From Impatiens glandulifera (Eukaryota; Streptophyta; Magnoliopsida; Ericales; Balsaminaceae), in contig NC_061867.1 in NCBI RefSeq assembly GCF_907164915.1, forward strand, positions 42,392,338 through 42,456,337: a stretch of 64,000 nucleotides of DNA. The letters are read 5' to 3'. A model generated the notes under the pieces. The model saw nothing but the letters and a program-made list of their open reading frames with translations. It had not been told where the DNA came from and searched no databases. Below, in pieces: positions 12,338 to 25,002 of this stretch. The position numbers and the translations under genes are program-made. The stretch's first letter is position 1. Every line of letters begins with the position of its first letter.

Positions 12338-14929
12338 CTACGCCTTTCTTTTGACTGAATCCCTTTGCAACTTATCGTGATTTATATCTGTCCTTTCAGC
12401 ACTAGAGGTTATATCTTTCCTTTTGAAAATCCATTTGCACCCAATGACTCTTCTCCTCTTAGATAAAAGTAACCAACTCCCATATATTATTCTAGTGAAT
12501 TGATTCCATTTCCTTACGCATGACAACAATCCATTGCGTAAAATCACCACCATTAACAACTTCACTGTAAAAAGATGGCTCATTATGTATGACATCTTCA
12601 GCTACCTGAAATGAATAACTACCATTTTTTCAGTATCATTCATAGAGGGACTGATTGTCCTACTTTCAGGACCAGTTGAGATCTTTCTTCCCTCGTTTGA
12701 ATGAACTAACCTGTCAGAAGTTTTTAATTTGCCTTTTAAGTCATGTTGCAATGTCAGATTGACTTTCAAGTACTCCAAATTGATAAACTTCCTCAAATGG
12801 TTTATCAGTATTGTGTGTCATGTCAGTTGTCCATTGAGCTGAAGCCACCTCAAGCTCCACATGTTCTCGGTACTATCATTTTCTATAGAAAGTGATGACT
12901 TGATAGAGGAGTTAAGTATAAACATTTCATTAAATGTGACATCCCTACTGAGGATTACTCTACCATCAGAAGATTACCAGATTCTATATCCCTTGACTCC
13001 ACTCCATAGCCCATGAAAATACCATGTTTTCCCCTTGGTTCCAACTTCCCTTCATTAACATGATAGTAAGATGTGCACCCAAAACCTTCAAGTGAGAATA
13101 ATTAACGACGTTACCAAACCATACCTCATAAGGGATTCTGCAAATCAATCCCAATATGCGGTGCACAATTTATCAAATAGCAAGCCGTTAAAACAGCCTT
13201 GCTCCAGTACTTTCTAGCCAATTCAGCATTAGAAAGCATGCTTCTAACTTTCTTTAATAGTGTTTGATTCACCCTTTCTGCTACACCATTCTGTTGTGGT
13301 GTACCTCGAACAATATGATGTCTTTCAATCCCCATATCCCTACAGAACTCATTAAACTCAGATGGACATAATTCAAGTCCATTATCTGTTCGCAACCTCT
13401 TAACTTTCTTTCCAGTTTGATTCTCCATCAGTGTTTTCCAATGTTTGAAGGTCTTAAATACCTCACTCTTATGTCTCAGATGATACAACCAGGTCATCCT
13501 TGAGTAATCATTTATGAATGTTACAAAATAGTTATAACCTCCTATACCTTCAACTTGAGAAAAACCCCAACAATCAAATTGAATATAATCCAGTGTGCCT
13601 TAGTTTCATTAACTCCCTTTCTGAACTTATTGCGATGTTTTTTTTTCCAAAAATGCAGTGTTCACACAACTCAATGTTGGTAACCTTGTAGTCAGATAAA
13701 AGATCCCGTTTGGAAAGAATTTGAATCCCCTCTCCCCCATATGTTCAAGTCGTATATGCCACAACTTGGTTACATCAGGGTGTCGATTCATAGATTTTGA
13801 TGCGACCGTAGTGGAAACTGTCAGCGTCTTACCTTATAGTATTTACAAGATATTCTATTTGATAGCTTTTAGTATTACTTTTGAATGCCTTTATTGATGC
13901 ACAATGTCCATTCTTCACTGCTAAACTTGAAAACTTTAGCATCTAAAATGCCTAAAGATATGAAGTTCTTCTTTAGTTGAGGAACATGCCGAACGTCAGT
14001 TAGGGTTCGTATCTTACCATCACCAGTCAGAATCTTGATAGTCCCAATACCCATCGTTCTACATATGACATCATTTCCCATGACAACGTTTCCACCATTA
14101 TAATCTTTATAGGTATCGAACCATTCTTTGTTCGGACTCATATGATATTAACACCCTAATCTAACACCCACGTATTAATATGGTGTAGAGAAGCGTTAGC
14201 TACAAGGACAATGTCCACCTCCGAGTTGGTGTCTCTATTTTTATGTGCTATAGCAGTCGTAGAATATTTTCCCTTTTTCATAGGACAATTATTCTTTCAA
14301 TGACCAAGTTCTTTACAGTAATTGCAGATGTCTTTAGCACTAGGGCCCTTAGCTTTGTATTTTTTATTCTTCTTCTTTCTAGACCCTTTGTAGTTGACTA
14401 TGCTGGAAATCAACCTAGATGCTTGATTGTCTACAATTTCACTGCTCACCTTATGCCGCAGTTCTCTAGTATAAAGTGTTGCCCGAACTTCTTCTAGAGT
14501 TACAGAGTCTTTACCCACAACGAACGATTGAACAAAATTTTCAAACGAGTTGGGTAAAGATACCAACATAATTAATGCATCATTTTCATCTTCGATCTTA
14601 ACTTCTATATTTCTCAATTCAAGTAATATAGTGTTTAACTTATCAATATATTCATGAAGAGACTTACCTTCAAGCATACGAAGACTAAACAAACGTTGCT
14701 TCAATAACAGCTTGTTAGTTAGTGACTTTGTCATGTACAAAGCCTCTAACTTCGACCACAGACCGATTGCGGTATCTTCATCTAATACCTTAGTAATCAT
14801 TTCATCAGCCAGACAGAGTAAAATCATTGAGTGTGCCTTCTCTTCCAAGACCTCAAGCTCAATAGTGATTTTACTAGAGGTAGACTCCTTCGCAGGACCT
14901 GCAACTATCTTCGCCTTTTCCTTCGACAA
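12338..14929 (-). pseudogene. Copia gag-pol remains (gag, protease, integrase, RT start)
   Basis: 14297-14929 encodes a 210-residue gag of the UBN2 type ending in the start of a zinc knuckle (CNYCKELGH). 13875-14141 holds the end of the protease, from HMSPNKEWFD-like sequence, then pre-integrase sequence. 13126-13497 is the integrase core with RTDNGLE and TPQQNGVAERVN. 12338-12595 carries the beginning of reverse transcriptase (RRVIGCKWIFKRK). The pieces are in different frames with stops between them. The part that would carry the reverse transcriptase active site is absent, so the element cannot move on its own. Confidence 0.88.
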
Positions 14930-15094
14930 TAGTGCCTAGAGGCCTTGTTTAAGCAAGGCTCGCATTTTGATCTATCATAGATCAAAATTGTTTTGCCCTA
15001 TGAATTTTTCGATTTTCAGATTCATTGAAGACATCTTCTCGCCAAAAAACAAATAATGATAAACTGATCGGATCTAACCCGCTCTTATACCAAT

Positions 15095-15349
15095 TGTTTA
15101 GCGGAATGTAAGAAAGTGATGAACAATAAAGTAGGGAAAAGCAGATGAAGAGAGATTTCTTATTGTCAAAGATAAAAAAATTACAACAAAAGGAAAAAGA
15201 CTACGACTATAAAATTCAGAAAACAAGTAAACCTAACTACTAACTAAATTAAGCATAGCTGTAGAATAAATGTGATGTAACGAAATTAATATAAACCACG
15301 AACAATCAATCATTTATATTAATTCCTATACTAAAGGCAAATCGTTACA
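15095..15349 (-). repeat. 5' LTR of the minus-strand Copia element
   Basis: On the minus strand it starts TGTAACGATTTG and ends CGCTAAACA, 255 bp, directly before the primer binding site. Only a short piece of the partner LTR survives at 12146-12190. Confidence 0.75.
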
Positions 15350-17030
15350 TTGTCTATGACCAAAAGGACAAGTAAGAATATAAAAGAAATTTCATTAGGA
15401 ATATATTTAATGGTTTATAATCATATTGAGATATAAACAATATTATTTGTTGTTGTAAAATACTTCAATGTACAAGTGAAAAAAAGTTTGACATTTAATG
15501 AAAAATGTTTTAGATCAAAAAAACCCTAATTTAAGTTGGGTCATTAATCTCTTGAAAAATAAATTCAGATAAAAAAATATGAAAAATCTATTTAAACATA
15601 TAATAAAATATATAAATCAATTTCTCTTAGTTTGTCGTTTTCTGAGTCACAAAACCTAAAATTATTTAATTTTGTAAAGATATCCAACAAAATTTGTTTT
15701 TACCATGTTTTCATATATATAAAACCGTAACTTTCCATCATAAATTCCCTGTATAGATTTGTCAATATCTACCAGAGATGCTAAACGATACTTTAGGATT
15801 AATTTTCTTTGTCGTTTCATTAGTAGGTTCATGGATCAAAAAGTTCAATTTTTCAACTTTTTAACACAAAACCTTTGTCTAGAATTGCCAATGTCTACTC
15901 AAGATTATAAAAAATATTTCATAATCATTTTTTTGTGGTGTTTATTAGTAAGTTGATAACCAAAAATCTCAATTTTGTTTAGAGCTAATCACAAATATTT
16001 TAGGAATGTTTTCAAATAAGAGTATATATATAGACAATGGCTCAAACAATACATTTTTATTTTTAAAGGAAAAATTATACAATTCCATCAATTTCATTCA
16101 TGTAATTGATTGGATCAAAGTCATAAGATTATTTTTAACAATATCAGGTGAAAATATATCAAATAATTATTTTTATATGAACTGAAACAACTTTCCATTA
16201 GTCTTTGATTCCGTAGAATTTAGAAAGATATGGGAGAATGAAATCAAATCATATAGGTGTTATTCCTTCTGTATATTTAATCATGTGAATTTATATTCAA
16301 ATTAAAGTGTTTTTCTTCATAATTATAATGTTACTTCTTATTTTGTTCTCTCACATTCATTAATATTATTTAAAAAATAAACCTCATTCAATTAATCAAA
16401 TCTCAAACCATAGCTAGGGTTTGTCTAACTTTGATTATTGACCCTCCCACTTTTGGATTTTAATGAAATAGTTTTAACCGTTTTTTAAAAAAAAAAATCT
16501 CAAAACATAAATTTAATAAAATTCTTAAGTAAATTATATATAAATATAATTAAATATAGAAGCTCTATACCCAAAAACTAAGCATTGGTACCACCTGAAC
16601 GATGGATCCAAACTTCCTAGAAATTAATGTGGATGCTAGATTTTTGGATAGATTGAAAGAAGAAAAAACAAAATGAGATCATGACACAATCAATAAGATG
16701 AATAATTAAAAAGGGCATTCTTCTTTTCATCAATAATATAAACTCTAAATTTAACAGGAATATCAACAAATCAAATGATACATAATATTCCATATAATAG
16801 CATATCAAGAAAATAAACAAACCAACACATGTAAATGATTAATTTCGACAAAATAGGAATAAAAAAGGTTCCATGTTTACATTACAACTATGAAAAAGAA
16901 AAATTGAAGTCAAATCTCCAATAGATATCCTTAAAGAAAATAGGTAGATACAAAAGCTTTTGTGACCAAAGTTTATGGTTTTTCATGTAATAATATATAT
17001 TATAGCTTTAGTATCCACTGTTTTTATTGT
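15350..17030. repeat. Ninja gene 3' flank, left copy of the three-copy duplication
   Basis: The sequence matches 23766-25002 in direct orientation (as far as about 16745) and 29051-30545 in inverted orientation. The left copy is the most different of the three. The middle and right copies share small changes, for example in the segment around 15630 versus 24090 and 30190. No gene is visible. Confidence 0.85.
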
Positions 17031-18694
17031 TTAGAGTGTTGGTGACAGCACATTTATGTATCTCATGGGGTTCTTGAGCTCTGTCCCACCGGCATGGCGG
17101 ACAAACTCCAATGGTGACATCATCCTTCCATGGCAAACACATATTATTTGGATATTCTGCTGGTTGTAGATGGATAAGAACCCTTCTATTTTTCTTCCAT
17201 TGGGTTTGTCACCTATGGTTGTCACAGTAGGCATAAAACTCATCATCTTAATAGCCGTAACATCAGTAGTATTGACATTGTTCGCAACCTCGATTTTCCT
17301 TGATGAGTTCTCCATGATAGTTTGTGTCTCAACCTCTATTCTGTTCTTAATCAATAGTAATGAATCTGAGAAACATATAAAAATAAAGATATTAACTCAT
17401 AATTTAACAATAAAATCAAAAAAATTGTATATATTAATTATTATCAAGTTAGAAGAAGAAACTTCAATATGAATAGATAAATGTATTATGTTATAAGAGA
17501 TATTTTGTTGTTGTAAAATATCAAAATTTTCAATGGTTTATCTCTATGAATGATACTTAGAAAGATACACGAAAAAAGATTTGACAATCATTTCCTATTA
17601 GCCTTGTCGTTTTCTATATTATTAAACCTAAAAATTTTAATTTTGTCGATATCCGACTACATTTATTTTGTGATTAGCTTTTCATGTAAGAAGTTATTTG
17701 TTTGTCCATGTTTTTTCCAAAGACTAAACAACGTTTTAGAATCAATTTGTTTCCTTGTAGTTTTATGAGAAATAAATCCCAAAATTTTTATTTTATTGAT
17801 ATCCATTACTTTTGTATGATTTAAAAATAATATATATATATATATATATATAAAAGTATTGCTTAAATCACACTTATTTTAAAAAAATGTCAATTCAAAT
17901 AAAAGTAATAAGTAGGTTGAATCAAAATCATGATATAGAACTCCAATTTAAGACAATATATATATTTGGGGAATATGTAAATAATTATCATTTTATTTCG
18001 AAAAATGTATATATATCCCACAATAAATGATATAAATACATATCAAACTAAAGAGTTATATTTTTTAATTTATTATACTTCTACTTCTTATTTTGCTCTC
18101 ATATCCACCAATATCAATATTATGTTTAAAAGTAATTATAACATAAATCTAAAAGCAGAAATTAATAAATTGAAACTAAAATTTAAAATTAAATCTCAAG
18201 ACCTAAATTTAATAAAATATAAGTAAATATAAAGAGAGAGGAATAGAGAGTACTGCCTTGGCTGCTGCTGGATTTGAGCTTGTCCACGGCACGGCAGACG
18301 GCGGTGGTCCTGGAAGAAGAGCCTTCCTCCCAATTATCCGGCCATGCCCATTTCCCGGCAAGCATCTTCTTGGCCTCCGGCGGAAATGGAGATAACCTTT
18401 TGAGAGAGGTGCACTTCATGCCTTCCATCTGATCAATTGCCCTGTCCGTCGACGGTTTCTCTTTTTCAATCTCTCCGTATAATCCGCCTAGAGAGAGGGT
18501 CAGATTAATGTTGGCCGATTCTGTGCCGGAAAGTTCTTCTGACGCCGGAAAATTGACCACTGCCTTTCCAGTCGAACTGAATAATCATGATCAGAGATTT
18601 AGTAGACATAGATCGAGTTATTTGATAAACATGCAGTAATATTAAGGTTGTGGTATATATACCTGATTGGGGTAACTGCAGCTGCTTTTGACAT
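17031..18694 (-). CDS. NINJA/AFP-family short protein, copy 1
   Basis: Three exons on the minus strand (18694-18663, 18576-18254, 17365-17031) join in phase to a 229-residue protein. Residues 36-40 are LTLSL, an EAR repression motif of the LxLxL type as in NINJA and AFP proteins. Residues about 163-227 match the C-terminal family domain that binds TIFY/JAZ proteins: VTTIGD, then PNGRKIEGFL, then IICVCHG, then SPLEFVRHAGG. The middle (about 60-118, with KWAWPDNW) is not known to me, and the usual basic B region is not evident. The family recruits TOPLESS co-repressors in jasmonate and ABA signalling; that role here is inferred. The coding sequence is intact and differs from copy 2 at five residues. 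Confidence 0.85.
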
Positions 18695-18767
18695 TGTTTT
18701 GGTCGAAGGATTCATTCTCGCCGATGAAGAAAGGGGGATGGAGATATGAATAGAGTGCTTGCATGGG

Positions 18768-18774
18768 ATTTATA
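18768..18774 (-). promoter_or_regulatory. TATA box of ninja copy 1
   Basis: On the minus strand TATAAAT lies 74 bp before the start codon in a stretch conserved with copy 2 (27387-27393). A transcript start roughly 30 bp downstream would leave a short leader. Confidence 0.6.
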
Positions 18775-18934
18775 AAAGCTGTCAAATTGCTGTTACTACT
18801 CAATGAAATAGTAGGGTAGTTCGGTCTTTCAGTCAAAAGTCAAAAGATGACATCTTAAAGTTAAAAAAATATTTATTATGAAATTAAACTTTTTAGGTGT
18901 AAAGTATGTTTTATTTTATTATTATATTGTTTTT

Positions 18935-19045
18935 CTCATTAGATTCACACAATTCATTACAATCCTAATTATCTCATTAGATTCACACAATTCATTAAAA
19001 TCCTAATTTTCTCATTAGATTCACACAATTCATTACAATCCTAAT
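18935..19045 (+). repeat. 38-bp minisatellite, three copies, upstream of ninja copy 1
   Basis: CTCATTAGATTCACACAATT begins units at 18935, 18973 and 19011, each ending in an AATCCTAAT-type stretch. The matching place upstream of copy 2 (about 27180-27200) has only one degenerate unit, so the expansion is specific to the left copy. Confidence 0.92.
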
Positions 19046-19670
19046 AGGTGTGAGGATTGTTGAAATAATAGGCTAATACCCTTGTTTGGTTGACAACAAT
19101 ATTTTTCTTTTTTCTTTTTTAGAGCATATCTATAAATTTGTTTTTGAACTCATGTTAACCAAATGTCGCGTTTAACGAAGTTCTACCCAAATTTTCAGTT
19201 GGGTCGTTAAAGAACCAAATTAGTCAAATTTTCAGTTGGGTCGTTAAAGAGCCAAATTTGTCTATTAGATACGGTCATTGTGTTGTCGATAGTGTCCCAC
19301 GAAAACTTCCTTTCTCATCATTGAGGCTTCTTTTGGAAAGTAGTGAGCTCAAAGCTCAAACAAAATATAATTGCCCTATTTTTCTCTTTAAAAGAATTAT
19401 GAAAATACAATGTCTTTTCCTATTATAATCATTTTTTAACCAAAAAAAAACAATAAAATCTAATAATCAAACGCACACAAAAATAAGGACCCAAAAGTTT
19501 AATTGAAATCAAATATAAAAAGGCCACAAGTCAATAAAATAATAGAGTAGGAAACACCAAAGAATAAATTGAGAAAAAAGGAGTCAATACTTAAAAGCGA
19601 TACAAAATATGATATGCCTAAATGCCCAAAAAAAAGTAATCCGCCATTCAATTGATTTTGAGCCTAATGT
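19046..19670. repeat. Outer part of the left duplicate arm
   Basis: It matches, inverted, the right arm from about 27180 back to 25677 once the two transposon insertions and one tandem duplication there are removed. Shared marks include GAGCTCACTACTTTCC and a GCTTTTAAGTAT-like motif. Similarity ends near CATTCAATTGATTTTGAG at about 19665. No gene. Confidence 0.75.
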
Positions 19671-21310
19671 CTCTAAGAGTTTGATTGTTCATGCCTTTCG
19701 GTCTTAAGAACACATAAGCCACCTATCAAAGGATAGCCACCATGATCCTTCATGACATGATCCACAAAGAGGTAGAAATATATGTCTAACACAATATCGT
19801 ACCCTGCCATGGTAAGCACTTTCATATATGTTTGGTAATCCTTTCCCTCCATGGACTATATCAAGTCTTGGCAAATGTTGGAGCCATCTTCCACTCGAGC
19901 TAACATCACCTAAGTGGACATGGTATTGTGGCTTATTTTCTTCATAACCCTACTATTTATGAAGTTATAGGTGCTGCCTGTATCAATTAGGATCACCACC
20001 GACAAGTTCCCAATCTTACTGAGGATCCGGAGTGTTTGAAAATTATTAGATCCAGTCAATGCATGCAAGAAAATAACATGCTCTTCCACTACATCAGACT
20101 ACAAAGGAGGATCATCAAAACCCAACTGTAGAGTAGTTTTTTAGAAATATAGTAAGTCTTCTTGGTTATTAGTCAGAACATGAATAATTTTGATTTACAC
20201 ATGTGGTTGGATTCCCACTTTTCATTGCAACTGTAACATAGCCTTTTCCTCATCTTTTCATCCATTATAGCCGCATCTATTTTCTTCATGTAGCCTTGGT
20301 TTATGTTGGAAGAATGCACATGTGAAGAATGGTTGATGTCGATAGTCCGGTTGGTGCTTGGCTAGGCTGTGCTAACATTGGATGGCTTGGATAGTAGTGG
20401 TAGTTTAGCGTTGTACAAGTGCCCACCGCTCAATAGGGACTTGTATGTCAATTATAGACCTTTGAAATTGACATGGCTTCATTTAAGGACCCGAGAAACT
20501 ATAGCCTGATACAATTTGCGATTTCCTCCCTCAACCTAGACATGTAACAATCTATAAAATACTATCTTGGCATACTATACAGCTTATAGCTTATGGGAAA
20601 TTGACATATATTGGAGATTGTATTCTTGAACAAAACTAACTTGTTTTAGGTTCATCAATTGTCTCATGGGGTGTCATGTATGGAAGACCCGAACTGCAAT
20701 AAGAGGTCTCTCTTGAACACCTTACACATTATAGCTTCTCAATGGTTGCGTTGATAAATATATGACCATACCAAATTATGGCTTCACTAGTAAAGTGAAT
20801 GAGAGAAATGTCTAGTTTAATTGCATCATCATTCATATTCACCCTCAACATATATAAGACATACCTCCACATCGGTCCCATCAAACCTAAGGAAGTCAAC
20901 TTTGGTGAGCCGAGTTAGAGGAATATACTATTGGCCTGGATGGAAGGGCCTATTCGGGGGAGGGCCATGGTAAGAAACATCATCATAAGCCCTAAGGAGG
21001 GTTCTTGGACAGGAAGAGACCCTCCTTTTATGGATTTCAATTGGGTTTCTATCATCCAAGAATCGCTTGGTTCTGATACTAAGTTCTTACAACTTAAACC
21101 TTAAACTAGTGTTAAGAGTTCTTGATCTCAAAAACCAAAACTAAATCTATTATTCAAAAGGCAGCGGAAGTGTTAAGAGCACAAGAAATTAAGGGTCCTT
21201 AAAAAAGAAGATGAAACAGAGATGAGAAGAGAATACTGTAAGTATGCCTAACAATCCGAGAATTGAAGACGATAAGGGAAAATCAAAATACAGTAAGCTA
21301 AGCTTTTCAC
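19670..21310 (-). mobile_element. Decayed Ty3/gypsy fragment: gag, zinc knuckle, protease
   Basis: On the minus strand a gag-like stretch (TKVDFLRFDGTD at about 20910-20875) precedes a zinc knuckle at about 20260-20200 (LCYSCNEKW, then NHMCK, with the C-x2-C-x7-H-x-C spacing of gypsy gags). A retropepsin follows at about 19995-19930 (LIDTGSTYNFIN). The primer-site-like TTAGTATCAGAACC lies near 21086-21073. Reverse transcriptase and integrase are absent and there are many stops. The fragment separates the left and middle duplicates. Confidence 0.75.
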
Positions 21311-21317
21311 AATCTTA

Positions 21318-21550
21318 TCAGAAGATGAAATACTTTTGTTGTGTACAGGTTTTTTGTTTTGATTGAATTTGAACCAAATTCTATCTACTTTTGTTAATTG
21401 AGGAGATGGTATCATTATTTGAAAAGTCCTTTATATGTTTAATCATGCCTTTGACAAAATTGGTTGGTTTCTAGGATTCAAAATTATAATATAAAATAGT
21501 TTCATACGGTCAATGATATCTACCAAGTAACAACATATCAATAAATTCTA
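21318..21550 (+). repeat. Second copy of the RPA1 3' flank
   Basis: This is a near copy of 11905-12125, including the stretch GATTGAATTTGAACCAAATT. No RPA1 exon is present. The duplication therefore begins just downstream of, or inside, the RPA1 3' untranslated region. Confidence 0.85.
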
Positions 21551-21554
21551 TTTC

Positions 21555-23765
21555 AACTCATTCTTTGTTCCATTATTACACTAAATCATCTTTAAAGCCT
21601 AAACATTCGTTTTATCTTGGCTTTCTTCTATGGTACTTTATCATAATTAATGATGTCTCAACCTCTTTTCCATTTTTAATCAGTGGTGATGGTTCTTTTT
21701 TTGGGGGGAAAAAAATTCCCCAAAATGAAAAAAAACTCACGGGTTTAAGAGATCATTCTAGACAGGCCTAGAATGATTTTGAAGTCGTAACAATCTGAAT
21801 AAAAGCTAAAAAGCTAAAAAAACGTAAATGAATTATCTGATTACAATGCTTTCAATTCTAGCGAGTTTAAAAAACGGTAAATTCCAGTTCCTATAGATAT
21901 TCCAGTTCTGCTCCGCGCTTGGAATTCTTGTCCATGTTCTTGCGAGGGCGCTGCAATCCGATACAATATCTTTCCATAACTCTTCAACGCTCCTACGGGT
22001 TCTTCCATATACCCTTGCATTCCGTTCTTGCCAAATGTTATACACCACTGCTCCAAAGCCGCACTTGAACACGCTTGTTGCAAATCTATTTCCCTTGGCT
22101 TTGAGTAGTGCTGCATCTTTGATTTCATTCCATTCGCTCGAGAAACTGATCAGTTCCAGACTTTTATAGAATTTGTCTCAAAGCTCTAAAGCAATACAGC
22201 AGCTCCCGAATATGTGATCTATGGTTTCTTCATTTCCTCTACATAGAAGTCAGTTCGTGTCAGGGATGCTCATATACTTGCTGATACGATCACGAGTGTT
22301 GAGTCTTTCCCAGAAGGCGAGCCATAGAATGAACTGGTGTCTAGGGATAATCTTCGTTGACCATACAAGAGGAGCCCATTCTACATTTTGTACTTTTTCC
22401 CGAATTACCTCCCATATTTTCTTCGATATCAGCTTCCCATTGTCCTCAGCTTTCCATTCATGAATATCCTGTCTGTCGTGTAGTTGGATGTTACTTATAT
22501 GATCAAGTATCCTATGTCCTTCTGGATTTCTTCTTAGGAGTGAGTCCCAATTCCCATCTTTAATGTCTCTGATTTTCTCTTCTGTGCAGTCCCTTTTGAT
22601 GCGGGTATTTTGAAACTCCTCCTTGTGGATGATTGGCTGGTTTTCGAACTAGGGGTCGTGCCAGAATAGAGTGCCTTTCCCGTCCCTAGCCGGATGTCAT
22701 AAAGATCTGCAATATCACTTTTTAGTTTAAGAATTTTTTTTAGAGACCAGCTCATACTTTCATGAATTTTGCAGGTCCAGATGCTGGTTTCGTATTTCAT
22801 AAACCTCGTATGCACCCATTTGATCCATATTGACTCCTGATTGCGCTCCAAAGCCCACAGATGCTTGAAGGTGAGAGACTTGTTCCACTCGATACAGTTC
22901 TTCAAGCCAATGCCTCCCTCGTCTTTCAGTTTACAAAGAGCGGTCCATTTGATTTTTTTCCTCCTCTTCCGCTACTGCCCCAGATAAAGTTCATCATCAG
23001 TGTATCAAGCTCTTTCATTACCTTCTTCGGAATGACCATTTGCTGCGCCTAGTAGCCAACTATGCCCATGACCACGGTTTTGATAAGTTCGATCCTCTCT
23101 GTATAAGAAAGTTTTTTCGCTGCCCAACCAGATATCTTGTTTTTTACCTTTTCAATCAGCGGCTTGTAGTGTGAGATCTCAATCAGCTTCGCGGTTAACG
23201 GAATTCCTAAGTACCTTACGGGAAAACTGCCTTCCTTGATGCCCATGATGTTGAAGATGTCCTGCTTCGTTTCGTCATTCACGCCTCTATAAAATGCCAC
23301 ACTTTTGCTTTCCTTAATAGTTAAACATGTAACCTCAGTAAAGAACATTAGTGCAGCCCTAATAGTTTTAATGGAATCAATGTCTGCGTGCGCTAAAATG
23401 AACAAATCGTCAGCAAAGCATAAATGGGTTACCTCCTCTACCTCACAGAATGAGTGAAAGATGTATGGACGATTCTTTCGGAACATCGCGAAGATGCTCT
23501 CAAAGATCGCCATGATAGCTACGAAAAGGTAAGAAGAGAGGGGGTCCCCTTTCCTTACCCCGTTTTCACCCTTGAAATAACCTCCGTGGACTCCATTGAC
23601 GTTAACAACAAAGCAGAATGATAAAACGCATTGCATAATCCAATCAATAAAAATCATAGGAAAAACAGATACAACCAGAAAGTCTCGAATGACTTCCCAT
23701 CTAACAGAGTCAAAAGCTTTATTGATATCTATTTTGAAAACACTCTCGGGAATACTTTCTTATTC
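21555..23765 (-). mobile_element. 5'-truncated LINE (L1-type non-LTR retrotransposon)
   Basis: On the minus strand 23657-23049 encodes the middle and end of an L1-type reverse transcriptase: KGDPLSSYLF, the FADDLFILAH active site, and PVRYLGIPLT. Downstream frames (22905-22534, 22128-21833) keep the region after reverse transcriptase and the C-terminal zf-RVT-like part, with frameshifts. The 5' end stops abruptly inside reverse transcriptase at about 23765, as expected from incomplete reverse transcription. About 270 bp of possible 3' untranslated sequence follows to near 21555. The same 5' junction is present in the inverted copy at 30545. Confidence 0.88.
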
Positions 23766-24165
23766 CCAACAAAATCATAAACCAACAAAATGAAAGAATG
23801 GAGTTATTATCTAGGACCAAAAAGACAAGTAAGAAAAAGAAAGAAACTTCATTAGGAATATATTTAATAGATTATAATCATATTGAGATATATACACTAT
23901 TCTTTGTTATTGTAAAATACTTCAGCGAGTGATTTGATCAATCATTTAATGAAAAATGTTATCAATAAAAATAACTCTAATTTAAGTTGAGTCATTAATC
24001 TCTTAAAAATAAATTCAGATAAAAAATATATGAAAAAACTATTTAACCTATTATAAAAATATATGAATCAATTTCTCTTAATTTTGTCGTTTCCTGAGTC
24101 ATAAAACCTAAAAATTATTTATTTTTGTTCAGATATCCGACACAATTTGTTTTTACCATGTTTCC

Positions 24166-24196
<31 letters not shown>

Positions 24197-25002
24197 CAGA
24201 CATTTCAGGATTAATTTAATTTGTGGTTTTATAAGTAGTTCATGGGTCCAAAAGTTTAATTTGTCAACTTTTTAACATAAAATCCTAGTCTAGAAACAAC
24301 ATTTCATAATTTTTTTTTTCCGTTTATTAGTAAGTTGACCAAAAAGCTCAATTTTGTTTATAGCTGACCACAAATTTTTAGAAATGTTTTCAAATAAGAG
24401 TATTTATATATAGACAATGACTCAAACAATACATTTTTATTTTTAAAGGAAAAATTATACAATTCAGAATTTCATTAATGTAATTGATTGGATCAAAGTC
24501 ATAGACTATTTCTAACAATATCAAATGAAAATATATCAAATTATTATTTTTAGATGAACTGAAACAACTTTCATTATTCTTTCATTCCGAAGAATTTAGA
24601 AAGATATGGGGAATGAAATCAAATCATATAGGTGTTATTCCTTCTGTATATTTAATCATGTGAATTTATATTCAAATTAAAGTGTTTTTTTTTAATGTTA
24701 CTTCTTATTTTGTTCTCTCACATTCATCAATATTATTTAAAAAATAAACCTTATTCCATTAATCAAATATCAATACATAAATTTAATAAAATTTTAAGTA
24801 AATTATATATATAGAGAGAGAAGTTGTACCCAAAAACTAAGGATTGATGACTACCACCTGAACCAAGGATCCAAACTTCCTAATGTGGATGCTAGATTTT
24901 TAGATAGATGGAAAGAAGCAACAACAAAATGAGATCATGACACAATCTATAAGATGAATAATAAAAATTGCATCCTTCCTTCATCAATATTATAAACTCC
25001 AA
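23766..25002. repeat. Ninja 3' flank, middle duplicate copy
   Basis: It is direct with respect to 15350-16745 and inverted to 29330-30545, and clearly closer to the latter. It ends abruptly near 25002 after ATAAACTC, before any ninja exon. It contains a short TA microsatellite at about 24168-24192. Confidence 0.87.

Larger units (their letters stand above)
12146..15349 (-). mobile_element. Truncated Copia retrotransposon inserted in the left duplicate
   Basis: Reading on the minus strand, an LTR (15349-15095) is followed by the primer site TGGTATAAGAGC (15091-15080), then gag, protease, integrase and the first part of reverse transcriptase. The catalytic reverse transcriptase, RNase H and most of the 3' LTR are missing. 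Only about 45 bp at 12146-12190 resembles the start of the other LTR. The flanking host sequence is continuous in the two other duplicate copies, which confirms an insertion here. No clean target duplication is visible. Confidence 0.85.
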
